From positions 1 through 37,798 of the forward strand of contig JAISZT010000018.1 of the NCBI GenBank assembly GCA_031284485.1: 37,798 bases of DNA, read 5' to 3'. Positions within the stretch are counted from its first letter, which is position 1. Each line of letters opens with the position of its first letter. The notes under the pieces are model-generated. The model was not told the origin of the DNA. It saw nothing but the letters and a program-made list of their open reading frames with translations, and did not search any database. The position numbers and the translations under genes were made by a program. Source of the stretch: Desulfovibrio sp. Its GTDB lineage: Bacteria > Desulfobacterota > Desulfovibrionia > Desulfovibrionales > Desulfovibrionaceae. Below, piece after piece: positions 1-8,191 of this stretch.

Positions 1-21
1 TGAAGCCGCGAACAAGCGAAG

Positions 22-77
22 AGCTGTTCTGCTCCACGGGAACAGCTTTGGGCATGGTCACCGCAACCGATGCCCAA
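22..77. repeat. Two adjacent inverted repeats at the left edge
   Basis: Two perfect 8-bp inverted repeats lie back to back: AGCTGTTC (22-29) with GAACAGCT (40-47), and TTGGGCAT (48-55) with ATGCCCAA (70-77). They abut the 3' end of the IS66 fragment. They could be a terminator of whatever lies left of the window, or part of a repeat left by an insertion element. There is no long T-tract after either stem, so a terminator call is weak. Confidence 0.35.
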
Positions 78-384
78 GGCTGGTTTGAATACGCTGGATA
101 TATAAAATAAAAGTTAAACCGCTCTGGGATGGAGGTTCATGGGCCATGTGGCATAACAGACGAAGCTCCTTGAGTATCCATGACCCACATTTCGTAATTT
201 CTGGATTGGGGTGTTCAGAAACCGCCTTTGCCCGCCGGACAAGATGGGCCAGGCAGGTTTGCCGGCCATGTTCCCATTTGCAATACAGGGCGTATCCGTC
301 ACTGACAAGCAAACCCCGCCATGCGCCGATCAAGTCTTCAAGGGCTTTTTGCGAGCGGTTGGCATGAATCATAAAAGTTGACAC
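58..384 (-). pseudogene. IS66-family transposase, internal DDE-domain fragment
   Basis: The translated piece of about 108 residues carries the middle of an IS66-type transposase: a stretch like IHANRSQKALEDLIGAW, then GLLVSDGYALY, RQTCLAHLVRRAK and ELRLLCHMAHEPP. These are the region around a catalytic Asp and the following Cys/His segment of the DDE_Tnp_IS66 domain. Members of the family are about 450-530 residues, so both ends are missing: the frame opens at a GTG that is not a natural family start, and the last 20 or so residues (from about QSGLTF) do not look like the family. It cannot encode an active transposase. The 274 bases up to the next gene (385-658) hold no gene I can support. 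A second remnant of the same kind of element, its N-terminus, lies at 6847-7050. Confidence 0.7.
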
Positions 385-658
385 CTGCGCAGGATTAAAA
401 AATGTCTACAACTCAAGCCAATCACTCTATCCCATGGGCGACAGGCTGTTGGCCCTGCCGGTCGGGATGCTGTTCGCACCCCTGCCCGCGCCGACTGAAG
501 GGTAGCCAAAACGCAACCGACAACGCGGCTACAGAAAAGTGCGCAAAACTCTGGCTACCAAGGGTTCCCGCCGACCGTGGCAGTAAAAAAAGGATTGAGA
601 ATGCAGACTGAAAAGCTTGTCAAACTTCACCGCGTTCACCGCCCTTTCCCTCTCATCC

Positions 659-1456
659 TCAGTATTCAACCAAAAATTCAAAGCCATCTTCCCACAGCAG
701 CATGACGTTCACAGCTCTTGGGTACAAATAGAGCAGGGCGGAAAAGGCCTTTTCCCGCTCCGTTTCCGGAGAAGTGTGCATTTTCTGCAGGATGTCAAAG
801 CCGATGCCGTCCATTTCCCATGCCTCATAGTGCCTGAAGGTCAGCACTCCATGAAACAGTTCGCAATAATTCTTATGGTTGGAAATTTGGGCCGAACGCA
901 AAAAAACATCCTTGCCTCGCGTCGGTGTTTCAATATAGCCGCGTCTGGCGATGCGCATCAGCTCCGCGCAGGCTGCCGCCGGATCTTGCGCATGTTCAAG
1001 CACATGCGAGCAATAGACAAAATCGAACTCCTTGTCCGCAAAGGGCGTTTTTTCCACACTGCACCGAAAAACAGGTTTTCCCCGCACATGGCGGAAGGCA
1101 ACGCCGGCTCGCCCGATCTGCCCGCTACCCAAGTCAATATCCGCCAGATGCGTTGCCAGGGGAAAGGGCGCGTGCCCGCTGCCCAGATCCAGCACCCTGT
1201 TGCCGGACGTGATGGGGAAATCAAAGATACGCGCCTGATACAGGGCATAGCGGCTGCGATCCTCCTGGGCGGCATACAACTGGCAAGCCAGGGCGAGCAG
1301 GGGAATTTCCAGACCGGGAAAAGAGGCCACGGCCTCGGCAATGGCATCGAAAAGGCGGATGCCTCCCAGCGGTCGCAGATAATCTATGACCGACACCGCC
1401 TCACGCGGCGAAGAAAAATGGAATGCTTCAGGCTCCCGCGGAGCGATCAATCCCAT
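659..1456 (-). CDS. Class I SAM-dependent methyltransferase
   Basis: A 265-residue protein with a Methyltransf_11-type fold. Motif I is VLDLGSGHAPFPLA (about residues 89-102), followed by an acidic strand ADIDLG and a post-motif DFVYCSHVLEHAQDP (about 145-159), typical of small-molecule or sugar methyltransferases. The first 80 residues are helical and unassigned. The start is supported by GGGAGG five bases before the ATG. It is the last gene of the long minus-strand glycan locus, 54 bases after the previous stop, so it is probably co-transcribed and may methylate a sugar or a lipid-linked intermediate. The substrate cannot be read from the sequence. No convincing terminator is visible downstream. 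Confidence 0.75.
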   Translation of the reverse strand: MGLIAPREPEAFHFSSPREAVSVIDYLRPLGGIRLFDAIAEAVASFPGLEIPLLALACQLYAAQEDRSRYALYQARIFDFPITSGNRVLDLGSGHAPFPLATHLADIDLGSGQIGRAGVAFRHVRGKPVFRCSVEKTPFADKEFDFVYCSHVLEHAQDPAAACAELMRIARRGYIETPTRGKDVFLRSAQISNHKNYCELFHGVLTFRHYEAWEMDGIGFDILQKMHTSPETEREKAFSALLYLYPRAVNVMLLWEDGFEFLVEY

Positions 1457-1510
1457 ACAGACCTCCCATGCCTGTTTTCCCTGTTATCATGACCGCGCCG
1501 GATAAAAACA

Positions 1511-3526
1511 TCAGCCTGTAAACCGTGGGGAAACGGTCGGATTCAGAAATAAAAGCAGGGCATCGGCAAAGAATTTCGGCCCCCAGTTGGGCAAAGTCCA
1601 GGCGCAGTATCCCCCTCCCAATGGCCAGGATCCGGCAAGTCCGCCGCGCAGATCAGGATCGTCAATGCCGTCCATGTAATGCACCCGCTTCAGGTCAGTG
1701 ATGATTTCCCGGCATGGAGCCTTGAGATCCTCCGCAACATACGGATCCAGGCGATACAGAAAGAACGCGCTCTGGGCGTTGCCGGTCAGACATGACCATT
1801 GATCGGCGCTTTTCCAGTCCGGATCATAGGTTCCCGGTTGAGCGGGCAAGGGAGCGCCCGGCATGCGCAGTCCGGACCGCTCCTCCTGGGCACGGCTGAT
1901 GGCCAGCGCGGCTTTGCGCAACACCTTGACGATGTAGTCCACATCGCATCCCTCCGGCGCCAGATGCGCAATCTGGACCAGACCGACCAAAGTGTAGCTG
2001 ATCAAATGCGTCCATGGCCGCTGAAGATCATCCGTCAGGCTGATGTTCCGAAACCAGCCGCTCTCCGTGGCCTGCTCAAGCGTCCAGTCCGTGATGCGTG
2101 TTGCGCACCGGGCATACTTCCTGTCGCCGGTCATCGCCGCAAGCTCGAACAAAGCCCAGGCCACACGCGCTTTATAAGAGTGCGGTCCCTGATAGACATT
2201 GCGGACAAAGCGTCCCTGTCCGTCCACATTGCCGATGAGCCATTGCCCGGCCCGCTCCGCCGCCCTGATAAACCTCGGCTCGCCCGTTGCCTCAAATAAT
2301 GCCATCCAGCCGAGCAGCACCTGTCCGGTATTGAAACTGCGCGGATTGGACACCACCAAACCGACCGGCTCCCCCGCCCCGCCACAGGGGCTTTGAATGT
2401 CCAGTTCCCAATCACCGAGGGCCACGGCCAGTTCGCCTATGCGGACGTCCCGGGTCAGCGCGCTCCAGGCCAGCAAAGTCGCTATGATATACCCTGTCGT
2501 TTCCGGATAGGACAGTCCCCAGGCTTTACGCAGAGGGTAATAGACGGAGCTGACTCCACCGTCCTTTGAGGCGCTCCGGGCCTGGACCAGCCACTCTATA
2601 CATCCTTGGGCATGCTCAAAATCGGACAGAATCCGGTTTTCCCGGGCATCCAGACAGGCCAGATCAGCAGGCGCAAGAATATTGCGCTCCTTCTCCTTGC
2701 GCTTCAGGGCAAGTGAGGGAAGCATCCTGCGCATGGTCTTGCCGCCGGCCGCGCTATGGCGTTCAACAGTCGTCACCGCGTAGCCGAACTCTTCATGCTC
2801 AATACATGTTTCCACAAGGCGCGTCATGCCCCCCCGCATGTGCGGCGTAAACCGGGCAATGGACAGCAACTCCTGCCAGGCCGCCAGATGGCGGTTGTCC
2901 GCCAGTAGGGCGTCGGCCCGGCGCAAAGCGGCGGCGGGATCAAAGGCCGCCGCTTCATGCTCTTTGACGGCTTCCAGAAAAAACATCTGCTCCGGGCGAT
3001 TGTCCAAAAGCTCAATGTCAGGCAGCCGGCTCACCCGGTAGGCAAGTTCTTCCACCTGATCGAAGCCGGCATCCCGAAAGAATATCTCCAGGGTTTCATA
3101 ATCATAAATGACCTTGCAATTATGCCCCTGGCCCACTGAAAATCCCGTGAAAAAGGCATTGAATTTCTGCGCGAGGGTCTTGCCCGGAAAACGAATTTGT
3201 CCAGACGGCAGGCGCTGATTCCAGAAGGTTGTATTGTTGTTCAGATAATGCGCGGACAAAACACGCAGATCCTGAACGCCAAAACGGGCAATCCCGCCAG
3301 GGCGCAAAACTCGGAAGGCATCCCGGATGATTTCCTGCCCACGCTCAAAAGTGAAATAGTTGATGGCCGAAATGCAGGCAAGTCCATCAACGCTGTTGTC
3401 AGGAAAAGGAATGAGGTCTTTTTCCAAATCAAGACATATATCAGATGAATTGATATAATCAATGTTGACCCAATTCTTTAACCGGATGGGTCCGCAGCAC
3501 AAGTTAATATATATTTTATCATGCAT
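1511..3526 (-). CDS. Fusion: SAM methyltransferase plus alpha/alpha-barrel-like domain
   Basis: A 671-residue two-part protein. Residues 1 to about 190 form a SAM methyltransferase: INLCCGPIRLKNWVNIDY is motif I with the following acidic strand, and FRVLRPGGIARFGVQDL is the usual core strand region. Residues about 195-290 are helical and repeat-like. From about 300 to 671 the sequence has repeated helical hairpins with aromatic/glycine turns (for example GYIIATLLAWSALTRD, LLGWMALFEATGEPRFIRAA, ARVAWALFELAAMTGDRKYA), the look of a six-hairpin glycosidase or epimerase barrel. I cannot name a family for this half. A GGAG lies eight bases before the ATG. The pairing suggests an enzyme that modifies a glycan both by methylation and by epimerisation, hydrolysis or recognition; the second activity is inference. 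Confidence 0.6.
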   Translation of the reverse strand: MHDKIYINLCCGPIRLKNWVNIDYINSSDICLDLEKDLIPFPDNSVDGLACISAINYFTFERGQEIIRDAFRVLRPGGIARFGVQDLRVLSAHYLNNNTTFWNQRLPSGQIRFPGKTLAQKFNAFFTGFSVGQGHNCKVIYDYETLEIFFRDAGFDQVEELAYRVSRLPDIELLDNRPEQMFFLEAVKEHEAAAFDPAAALRRADALLADNRHLAAWQELLSIARFTPHMRGGMTRLVETCIEHEEFGYAVTTVERHSAAGGKTMRRMLPSLALKRKEKERNILAPADLACLDARENRILSDFEHAQGCIEWLVQARSASKDGGVSSVYYPLRKAWGLSYPETTGYIIATLLAWSALTRDVRIGELAVALGDWELDIQSPCGGAGEPVGLVVSNPRSFNTGQVLLGWMALFEATGEPRFIRAAERAGQWLIGNVDGQGRFVRNVYQGPHSYKARVAWALFELAAMTGDRKYARCATRITDWTLEQATESGWFRNISLTDDLQRPWTHLISYTLVGLVQIAHLAPEGCDVDYIVKVLRKAALAISRAQEERSGLRMPGAPLPAQPGTYDPDWKSADQWSCLTGNAQSAFFLYRLDPYVAEDLKAPCREIITDLKRVHYMDGIDDPDLRGGLAGSWPLGGGYCAWTLPNWGPKFFADALLLFLNPTVSPRFTG

Positions 3527-3548
3527 CCCATACTCTCCATATAAATTT

Positions 3549-4406
3549 TTAGAAAAGCAAGCAATTATTTATACAAAACTCTGGAGAATTACCATTTAAA
3601 ACCGCATTGATAAAATTTATGTACTGATCAGTATTGCATATATCATCTATGTTATGAGTATATATATTTCCAAAAACAATATCACCATTGTGATCATAAC
3701 AACATGGAACCGTCGATCCATCCAACAGTATTACAAATGAATTATGTATATTACATGATTTCATATTATGCCTGCGAATAGATATATTTCTGGAAATATT
3801 ACGTTTATATTGTTCTATTCCTGAATCTTTTAAAAGTGAATCTCTTCTGATATACGGAGCTTTGAAAACAGGATTAAGCCCAATAGTATTGCATAAATCT
3901 CGAAATAATTCCATTTCATGTTTATTATGATCAAAAACAATAAATTGAGGCATTATTGCTGTATGATTTCCATAACGAATATTATGATGTACCAATCGCG
4001 TCAATCCCAGTAATGCCTTGTTGATATCTCCACGCTTCCTGTATGTGGAATATGTCCGCTGCGTAACACCATCAATAGACACAATAATATCTGAAACTCC
4101 TGAACGGATAAGATCTTTTGCCAAATTATCATCCAATGTATTCGCATTGGTGCTGATATTTGTTTTTGTAAATTCTGAAGCAAGCCGGAGCATGGCAAGA
4201 ATATCCGGATTGATCATGGGTTCGCCCCATAGATGCAGATACAGATATTTGCAATATGGACGTATTTTTTCCGCAATAATGCGAAATTGCTCAAATTTCA
4301 TGTGTCCGTATTTTCTCTTCACCAGGTTTGCGCCGACAGCGCATTCCCGGCAACGCAGGTTGCAGCCCAGGACAGTCTCCACAGCGAAGGTTGAAGGCAT
4401 CGCCAT
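3549..4406 (-). CDS. Radical SAM/SPASM domain protein
   Basis: A 285-residue protein. The radical SAM cluster motif C15-x3-C19-x2-C22 (GCNLRCREC) binds the 4Fe-4S cluster that cleaves S-adenosylmethionine; a GEP motif (WGEPM, residues 60-64) and the strand DIIVSIDG follow. The C-terminus has a short SPASM-like Cys set (C218, C235, C236, C278, C282) that would bind an auxiliary cluster. Relatives act on peptides, or on sugars and lipids in surface-glycan loci; the substrate is unknown. A strong GGAGGAG precedes the ATG, and only three bases separate it from the upstream gene's stop, so translation is coupled. Base composition is odd: from about 3549 to 4190 the gene is strongly AT-rich, unlike both flanks and unlike its own first 70 codons, which suggests recent acquisition or recombination inside the gene. 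Confidence 0.75.
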   Translation of the reverse strand: MAMPSTFAVETVLGCNLRCRECAVGANLVKRKYGHMKFEQFRIIAEKIRPYCKYLYLHLWGEPMINPDILAMLRLASEFTKTNISTNANTLDDNLAKDLIRSGVSDIIVSIDGVTQRTYSTYRKRGDINKALLGLTRLVHHNIRYGNHTAIMPQFIVFDHNKHEMELFRDLCNTIGLNPVFKAPYIRRDSLLKDSGIEQYKRNISRNISIRRHNMKSCNIHNSFVILLDGSTVPCCYDHNGDIVFGNIYTHNIDDICNTDQYINFINAVLNGNSPEFCINNCLLF

Positions 4407-4409
4407 GTG

Positions 4410-5561
4410 TCACTCCTCCGTCAACTTTCGGTTGACGATGGTGATAAACTCACGCGCCCGCGCCGCCATGTTCCACTGCGTCAGGCAACGCTCCTTCCCC
4501 TTGCGCGCGATGTGTTCCCGCTCTTCGGGGTGGGCGAGGTAGTAGAGGATTTTTTCGACCAGATCCCCTTCGTCCTGAAAGGTCACGACCTCCTCGCCCG
4601 GTTCAAACAGGCGGGACAGACCCGGCAAAGCATCCGTGATGACCAGCGATCCTCCGCCCGTGCCCTCAAACAGTCGCATATTGACCGTGTCTCCGCCGGC
4701 AAGATCCAGGTGCCGACTCCCGTCTTTTCGCAACAGTCCGATGCAACCTCGCGTATCAAAAACGATGCGTCCCCGGCGCAAAGCCCGATGCATGTCCAGG
4801 CCGAAAACAGGGGGCTTGACAAAGGTTTGCATGGCCTCGCTGATCAGGCGTCTGTCACAGGACAGATATAGCTCAAGGGAAAATTCGCGCCGCGTGGCCG
4901 CTTCCGCCAGCGCTTCCAGCAGGGCCAGTCGCCGGACATGCTGGGTGGGGGAAACGCCTCCGACAAAGACGACATCCACTTCATGAGGAATTTTGCCTAC
5001 CTCGCGTGCGATCCAGGCCGGCATTCCGGGAACAAAATAGGCGCTGTCCGTTGCGCCGAGCGCCGTTGCCAGTGCAAGGATACGGGGCAGGCCGGACAGG
5101 ATGAGGTCAAATCCATGCCAGTCCGTGTCAAAAGGAATATCCGCCCCCCGCCAACCACACACAAGCCGCGGAGTGAAGGAAAGGCGCTGTAAAAAACGGG
5201 CGTCAAAACGGATGGTATCCTGAAAATAGAGAATGTCAGGCCTGAATTCTTCAATGCGCTTATGTAGCAGATCGTCTTGCCAGTCTTTGGTAAAGCCGGT
5301 CAGTCCATGCTCCGTGGCCCAAGCGGCTTGTAAGGGGAAACAATTTCCGACCACAAATTCGGCTTCCATGTGCCGCTTTGGCAGATAGGGGGTTAGAGTA
5401 TGAATCCCGCTGAAAGCGTCCCTGATAATCACCTCTGTCTGTCGCCGGCAAGACTCCTGCGCCAACCTTGGATGCGCCGCATACAAGGCCCGCAGATACG
5501 CGTCATAAAACGTCGTTATTTGCATCATGCGCGGCGGTTGATTGCGATCATGGGCATTCAT
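4410..5561 (-). CDS. CgeB-like glycosyltransferase (GT-B fold)
   Basis: A 383-residue protein resembling the CgeB/DUF3880 group of glycosyltransferases. The C-terminal half has the nucleotide-sugar-binding pattern of GT-B enzymes: DVVFVGGVSPTQH (about residue 190 on), then LFEGTGGGSLVITDALPGL and a FEPGEEVVTF strand, ending in the ...EREHIARKGKERCLTQWNMAARAREF helix typical of the family. The N-terminal half is the acceptor-side Rossmann domain (FRPDILYFQD). AGGGAAG lies eight bases before the first ATG, supporting this start. It sits in the minus-strand glycan locus just upstream of the radical SAM gene. Donor and acceptor sugars are unknown. Confidence 0.7.
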   Translation of the reverse strand: MNAHDRNQPPRMMQITTFYDAYLRALYAAHPRLAQESCRRQTEVIIRDAFSGIHTLTPYLPKRHMEAEFVVGNCFPLQAAWATEHGLTGFTKDWQDDLLHKRIEEFRPDILYFQDTIRFDARFLQRLSFTPRLVCGWRGADIPFDTDWHGFDLILSGLPRILALATALGATDSAYFVPGMPAWIAREVGKIPHEVDVVFVGGVSPTQHVRRLALLEALAEAATRREFSLELYLSCDRRLISEAMQTFVKPPVFGLDMHRALRRGRIVFDTRGCIGLLRKDGSRHLDLAGGDTVNMRLFEGTGGGSLVITDALPGLSRLFEPGEEVVTFQDEGDLVEKILYYLAHPEEREHIARKGKERCLTQWNMAARAREFITIVNRKLTEE

Positions 5562-5604
5562 GGATATGCTTCCCTGTGTCTAGACACTTATAAATTCAAT
5601 ATTT

Positions 5605-6611
5605 TTAGCTCGTTGGCATAAAAAAACAGACGCCTGAATAATCGATCTTGTTCAGTGTAAAACAAATGCCGTGCTCCTCTTCAAATTCATGCACAGCCTT
5701 GCGGCATCCGTCCCAGTAGCCATAATCGTCAATCTGCACATAGGCCCCCGGAACAAGCTGCTCATACAGATTGTCCAGAATTGCCTTGGTTGATGAGTAC
5801 CAATCGCCGTCCATGTGCAGAAAGGCAATTGCCCCCATACGTTTCTTCCAGACAGGAAGGGTTTCTTCAAAGTACCCTTTGACAAGGACAATTCGATCTT
5901 CCGCGCCCAATTTGGCGCACAGTTCGCGCACGCATGATTCCGGAGCGGAGCACGTGCCCGCCACCCAGCCAGCCTTTCGGCGTTCTGCCCGGCGTGGACA
6001 TCCAGCGCGGACGGCTCCGGCATGCCGGAAAAACTGTCGCAACAAAAAAGCCTGACGTCATTGTCGGCATACGACTGTATTACTGAAGCCAAAAGGCCGC
6101 TGCTGCCGCCACCGGCAACGCCGCATTCCACAAAATTGCCGACCAGCCCGCTCCGGCAAACGCGATAAGCGTTGGAATACAGACTGTGCAAGCGTTTCTT
6201 GCCTACCATCGTGAACGGGGAGATAATGGAGTAAAGCGTGTCAAAATTTTTTTTCTCATTGACCGGGCTATCGTTGTTTACACAACCTGCCAGTTCACAG
6301 AGCATTTTTTGGGCATCCTCATTTTTCGGAAACCAGCGCAACTCTTCCTTCAAGGCTTCCCTGGCATCGTTTGCGCGTCCAACTGCGTTGAAGAGAAGTG
6401 CCCGCAGGTAGTCAACGCCTTCATATGGGACAAGCAGGCTTTTGACAAGATTGCATATCCGTAAGGCGGTATGGGCATCTTGCGCGTCTGTTGCAAAAAT
6501 TCTCTCCGCAAGAGAATATAAGTCAGAAATAACACGTTTTTTCGTGTCCGCATCGCTGTTTTTCGTTTTATTGACTATTTCGTTTATTGCGCCGATATTG
6601 ATCACTGTCAT
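5605..6611 (-). pseudogene. TylF/MycF-like O-methyltransferase, frameshifted
   Basis: Two overlapping frames together give one TylF/MycF-type macrocin/sugar O-methyltransferase. The first frame (from 6611) has a helical N-terminus of about 125 residues, then GNFVECGVAGGGSSGLLA (SAM motif I) and CCDSFSGMPEP. The family match then leaves this frame and continues in the -1 frame with AGTCSAPESCVRELC, DRIVLVKGYFEETLP, AIAFLHMDGDWYSST and YVQIDDYGYWDGCRKAV, ending at 5605. The switch is at about 5957-5966; restoring one C next to 5961-5962 on the plus strand (GCTGGGTGG-G-CGGGC on the coding strand) joins the two without loss. A stop in the first frame at 5652 would give a protein lacking the metal-binding DD region. 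No slippery heptamer of the usual -1 type is seen, so a true mutation or a sequencing error is more likely than programmed shifting. Confidence 0.75.
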
Positions 6612-6620
6612 ATTTTCCTG

Positions 6621-6821
6621 TCATATTTTCCGTAACAAAATCACTCCATCACGTTGGAAACAACCCAAATCAGCCATTTCAACGCTCCATCCGGCATCAC
6701 GCGCCAGATGCGACATAACAGCAGTGGTGTTTCGCGGCCACCAGATGTCGTCATCCGGTAACATTTTTAATTTATTTGGAATTTTCCGCAATCCCATCCC
6801 CATTTCGTCAATTTTTTCCAA
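6621..6821 (-). pseudogene. Short ORF, possible methyltransferase C-terminal remnant
   Basis: A 66-codon frame immediately upstream of the TylF-like gene. The pattern IWWPRNTTAVMSHLARDAGW followed by GVILLRKI resembles the last strand-helix segment of some class I methyltransferases (a W-P-x4-AV-x2-L-x2-AGF/W segment and a final beta strand). No SAM-binding motif I is present, so on its own it cannot be an active methyltransferase. It sits between the IS66 chimera and a frameshifted gene, in the most decayed part of the locus, and is best read as debris. The assignment is tentative. Confidence 0.3.
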
Positions 6822-6846
6822 TCCGCAAAATTATGTACGGCATAGC

Positions 6847-7119
6847 CTATAAATATTTTTGCGACAACCGCGCAAGAAGTTCCGCATATTCCCCTGCCCG
6901 GAGTATGTCAATCTCCTGCCGATACAACTGATTTTCTTCTTTCAGCGCCTGATTCTCGGCCAATAAGCGCAACAGGAGTTCAATAACCGCCGGCGGCGTC
7001 CGGCTGAGGATGTTCTCATCAATGGGAAGTTGTGAAAGCAAATTTGCCATGAAAAACCTTACCCCATTTTCTAAATTTTTTCTATACCCCCGTGAGCGGT
7101 TACGTTTTAACCTCTGCAT
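6847..7119 (-). pseudogene. Chimeric ORF: IS66 N-terminus fused to a glycosyltransferase tail
   Basis: The frame most likely starts at ATG 7050 (coding from MANLLSQLPIDEN), preceded by a GGGGTAAGG; the frame stays open to 7119. Residues IDENILSRTPPAVIELLLRL with LLAENQALKEEN are the N-terminal leader and coiled-coil typical of IS66-family transposases. After about EIDILR the frame changes character and ends AGEYAELLARLSQKYL. That tail matches the last residues of the glycosyltransferase at 8192-10270 (AGEYAELFQRLHEQR), also at base level (about 6870-6899 against 8216-8240). So the element's N-terminus is joined, in frame, to the last 16 or so codons of a lost glycosyltransferase gene. It is a recombination scar; function is not expected. 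Confidence 0.6.
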
Positions 7120-7208
7120 TTACTTCTGACTATATATTTTAATAACTATTATTTCACACCAACAAACACAATATCATGACCGCGTATATTGGGAATATTG
7201 TCTTTCAT

Positions 7209-8100
7209 CTATTTTTTTACGATGGGAACCAGCACTGTTTTTAGCTCATCTATCTTAGCCAATATGGTTGGGTCAACAAGTGTATGGTCAATATTAACTT
7301 TTTGACACGATGCATATCCGGCAATTGAATCGCAATAAAAATTATAATGTATTGATTCTAAAAGTAACGGTTCAATCCATAAATCACTCAAATGAAACTC
7401 ATCGCGCAAGCAATGCCTTGTCAGGCCAGCGTGTAATATGATGCGGCGGCAAATTAAGACAATAGTTGGGCACTTTCCCCGCAAAACTGTCTTCAGCGGG
7501 AACTGAAAAAATAAGGTGCCCACCGGGTTTAAGGCAGTACAGGCAGCATGCGATAAATGCGCGAGGCGCAGGTATATGTTCCAACACCTGAAAAGCGCAC
7601 ACCACATCAAACACTTCTCTGTACTTTTGGGCAAATGCTTCAAGTGGTTGTGAAGACACTTTAAGACCTTTGCTGCGGCAGGCCATAACCGCCTGCCTAT
7701 TGAATTCGAGGCCAACGTAACCGCAACTATGCAAATGCGATGCGAACTTTCCCACTCCACAGCCAATTTCAAGCACAATATTGCCTTGGTGCACATATTC
7801 TGCGGCCTTATGATATTCATTCTTGTCTTTCAAATAATACCACACGTTACTTTGAAGCTGTTCATATAGTGATGATTTGCCCACAACAAACGGATAAAAA
7901 TGGATAAGACCACTCATCTCGCAACGATACATACCAATTTCTGGAATATCTACAAAATCAGCATTGACATCAGCCAAATTCGCTTTTTTGTAATACGTGA
8001 CTATATGTTCAGTCTTCAGTATTTTTTCCCGTTTTGCGAACGCTCCCTCGCAAAGTAGAGAAGCGGTTCGTTCAGGCAAACTATGTTCATTCTTTGTCAC
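7209..8100 (-). pseudogene. SAM-dependent methyltransferase, frameshifted near the 3' end
   Basis: The first frame (GTG at 8100, AGGA eight bases upstream) gives a Methyltransf_23-like protein: a short N-terminal region, then IVLEIGCGVGKFASHLHSCG (SAM motif I), DVVCAFQVLEHIPAP, and CLKPGGHLIFSVPAEDS. Just after HHITRWPDKALLA it hits a stop at 7399. The natural continuation, RDEFHLSDLWIEPLLLESIHY to the stop at 7209, is in the +1 frame. The break is at about 7405-7414, where GCAAGCAA on the plus strand is a tandem copy of GCAA; removing one copy restores WPDKAL-RDEFHL in a single frame. The truncated product would lose about 65 C-terminal residues but keep the SAM site, so partial activity cannot be excluded. 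Confidence 0.7.
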
Positions 8101-8191
8101 AGTTTTTATCCTGAATTTACGTTATCTGAACTGTAATTGCCTCAACGCTTTTTCATGCGTTGTATAAAGATCTCACTTTGTAGCCCATCTT

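Noticed and set aside
402..611. 69-codon plus-strand ORF between the IS66 fragment and the first methyltransferase
   Set aside because: Cys/Pro/Arg-rich translation with no family likeness and no ribosome site; probably chance.
617..1492. 291-codon plus-strand frame opposite the methyltransferase at 659-1456
   Set aside because: The minus-strand frame has SAM motifs and a GGGAGG site; this one has neither.
5950..5970. Programmed -1 ribosomal frameshift in the TylF-like gene
   Set aside because: The needed shift is -1, but no X-XXY-YYZ slippery heptamer is present at the switch point; mutation or sequencing error is simpler.
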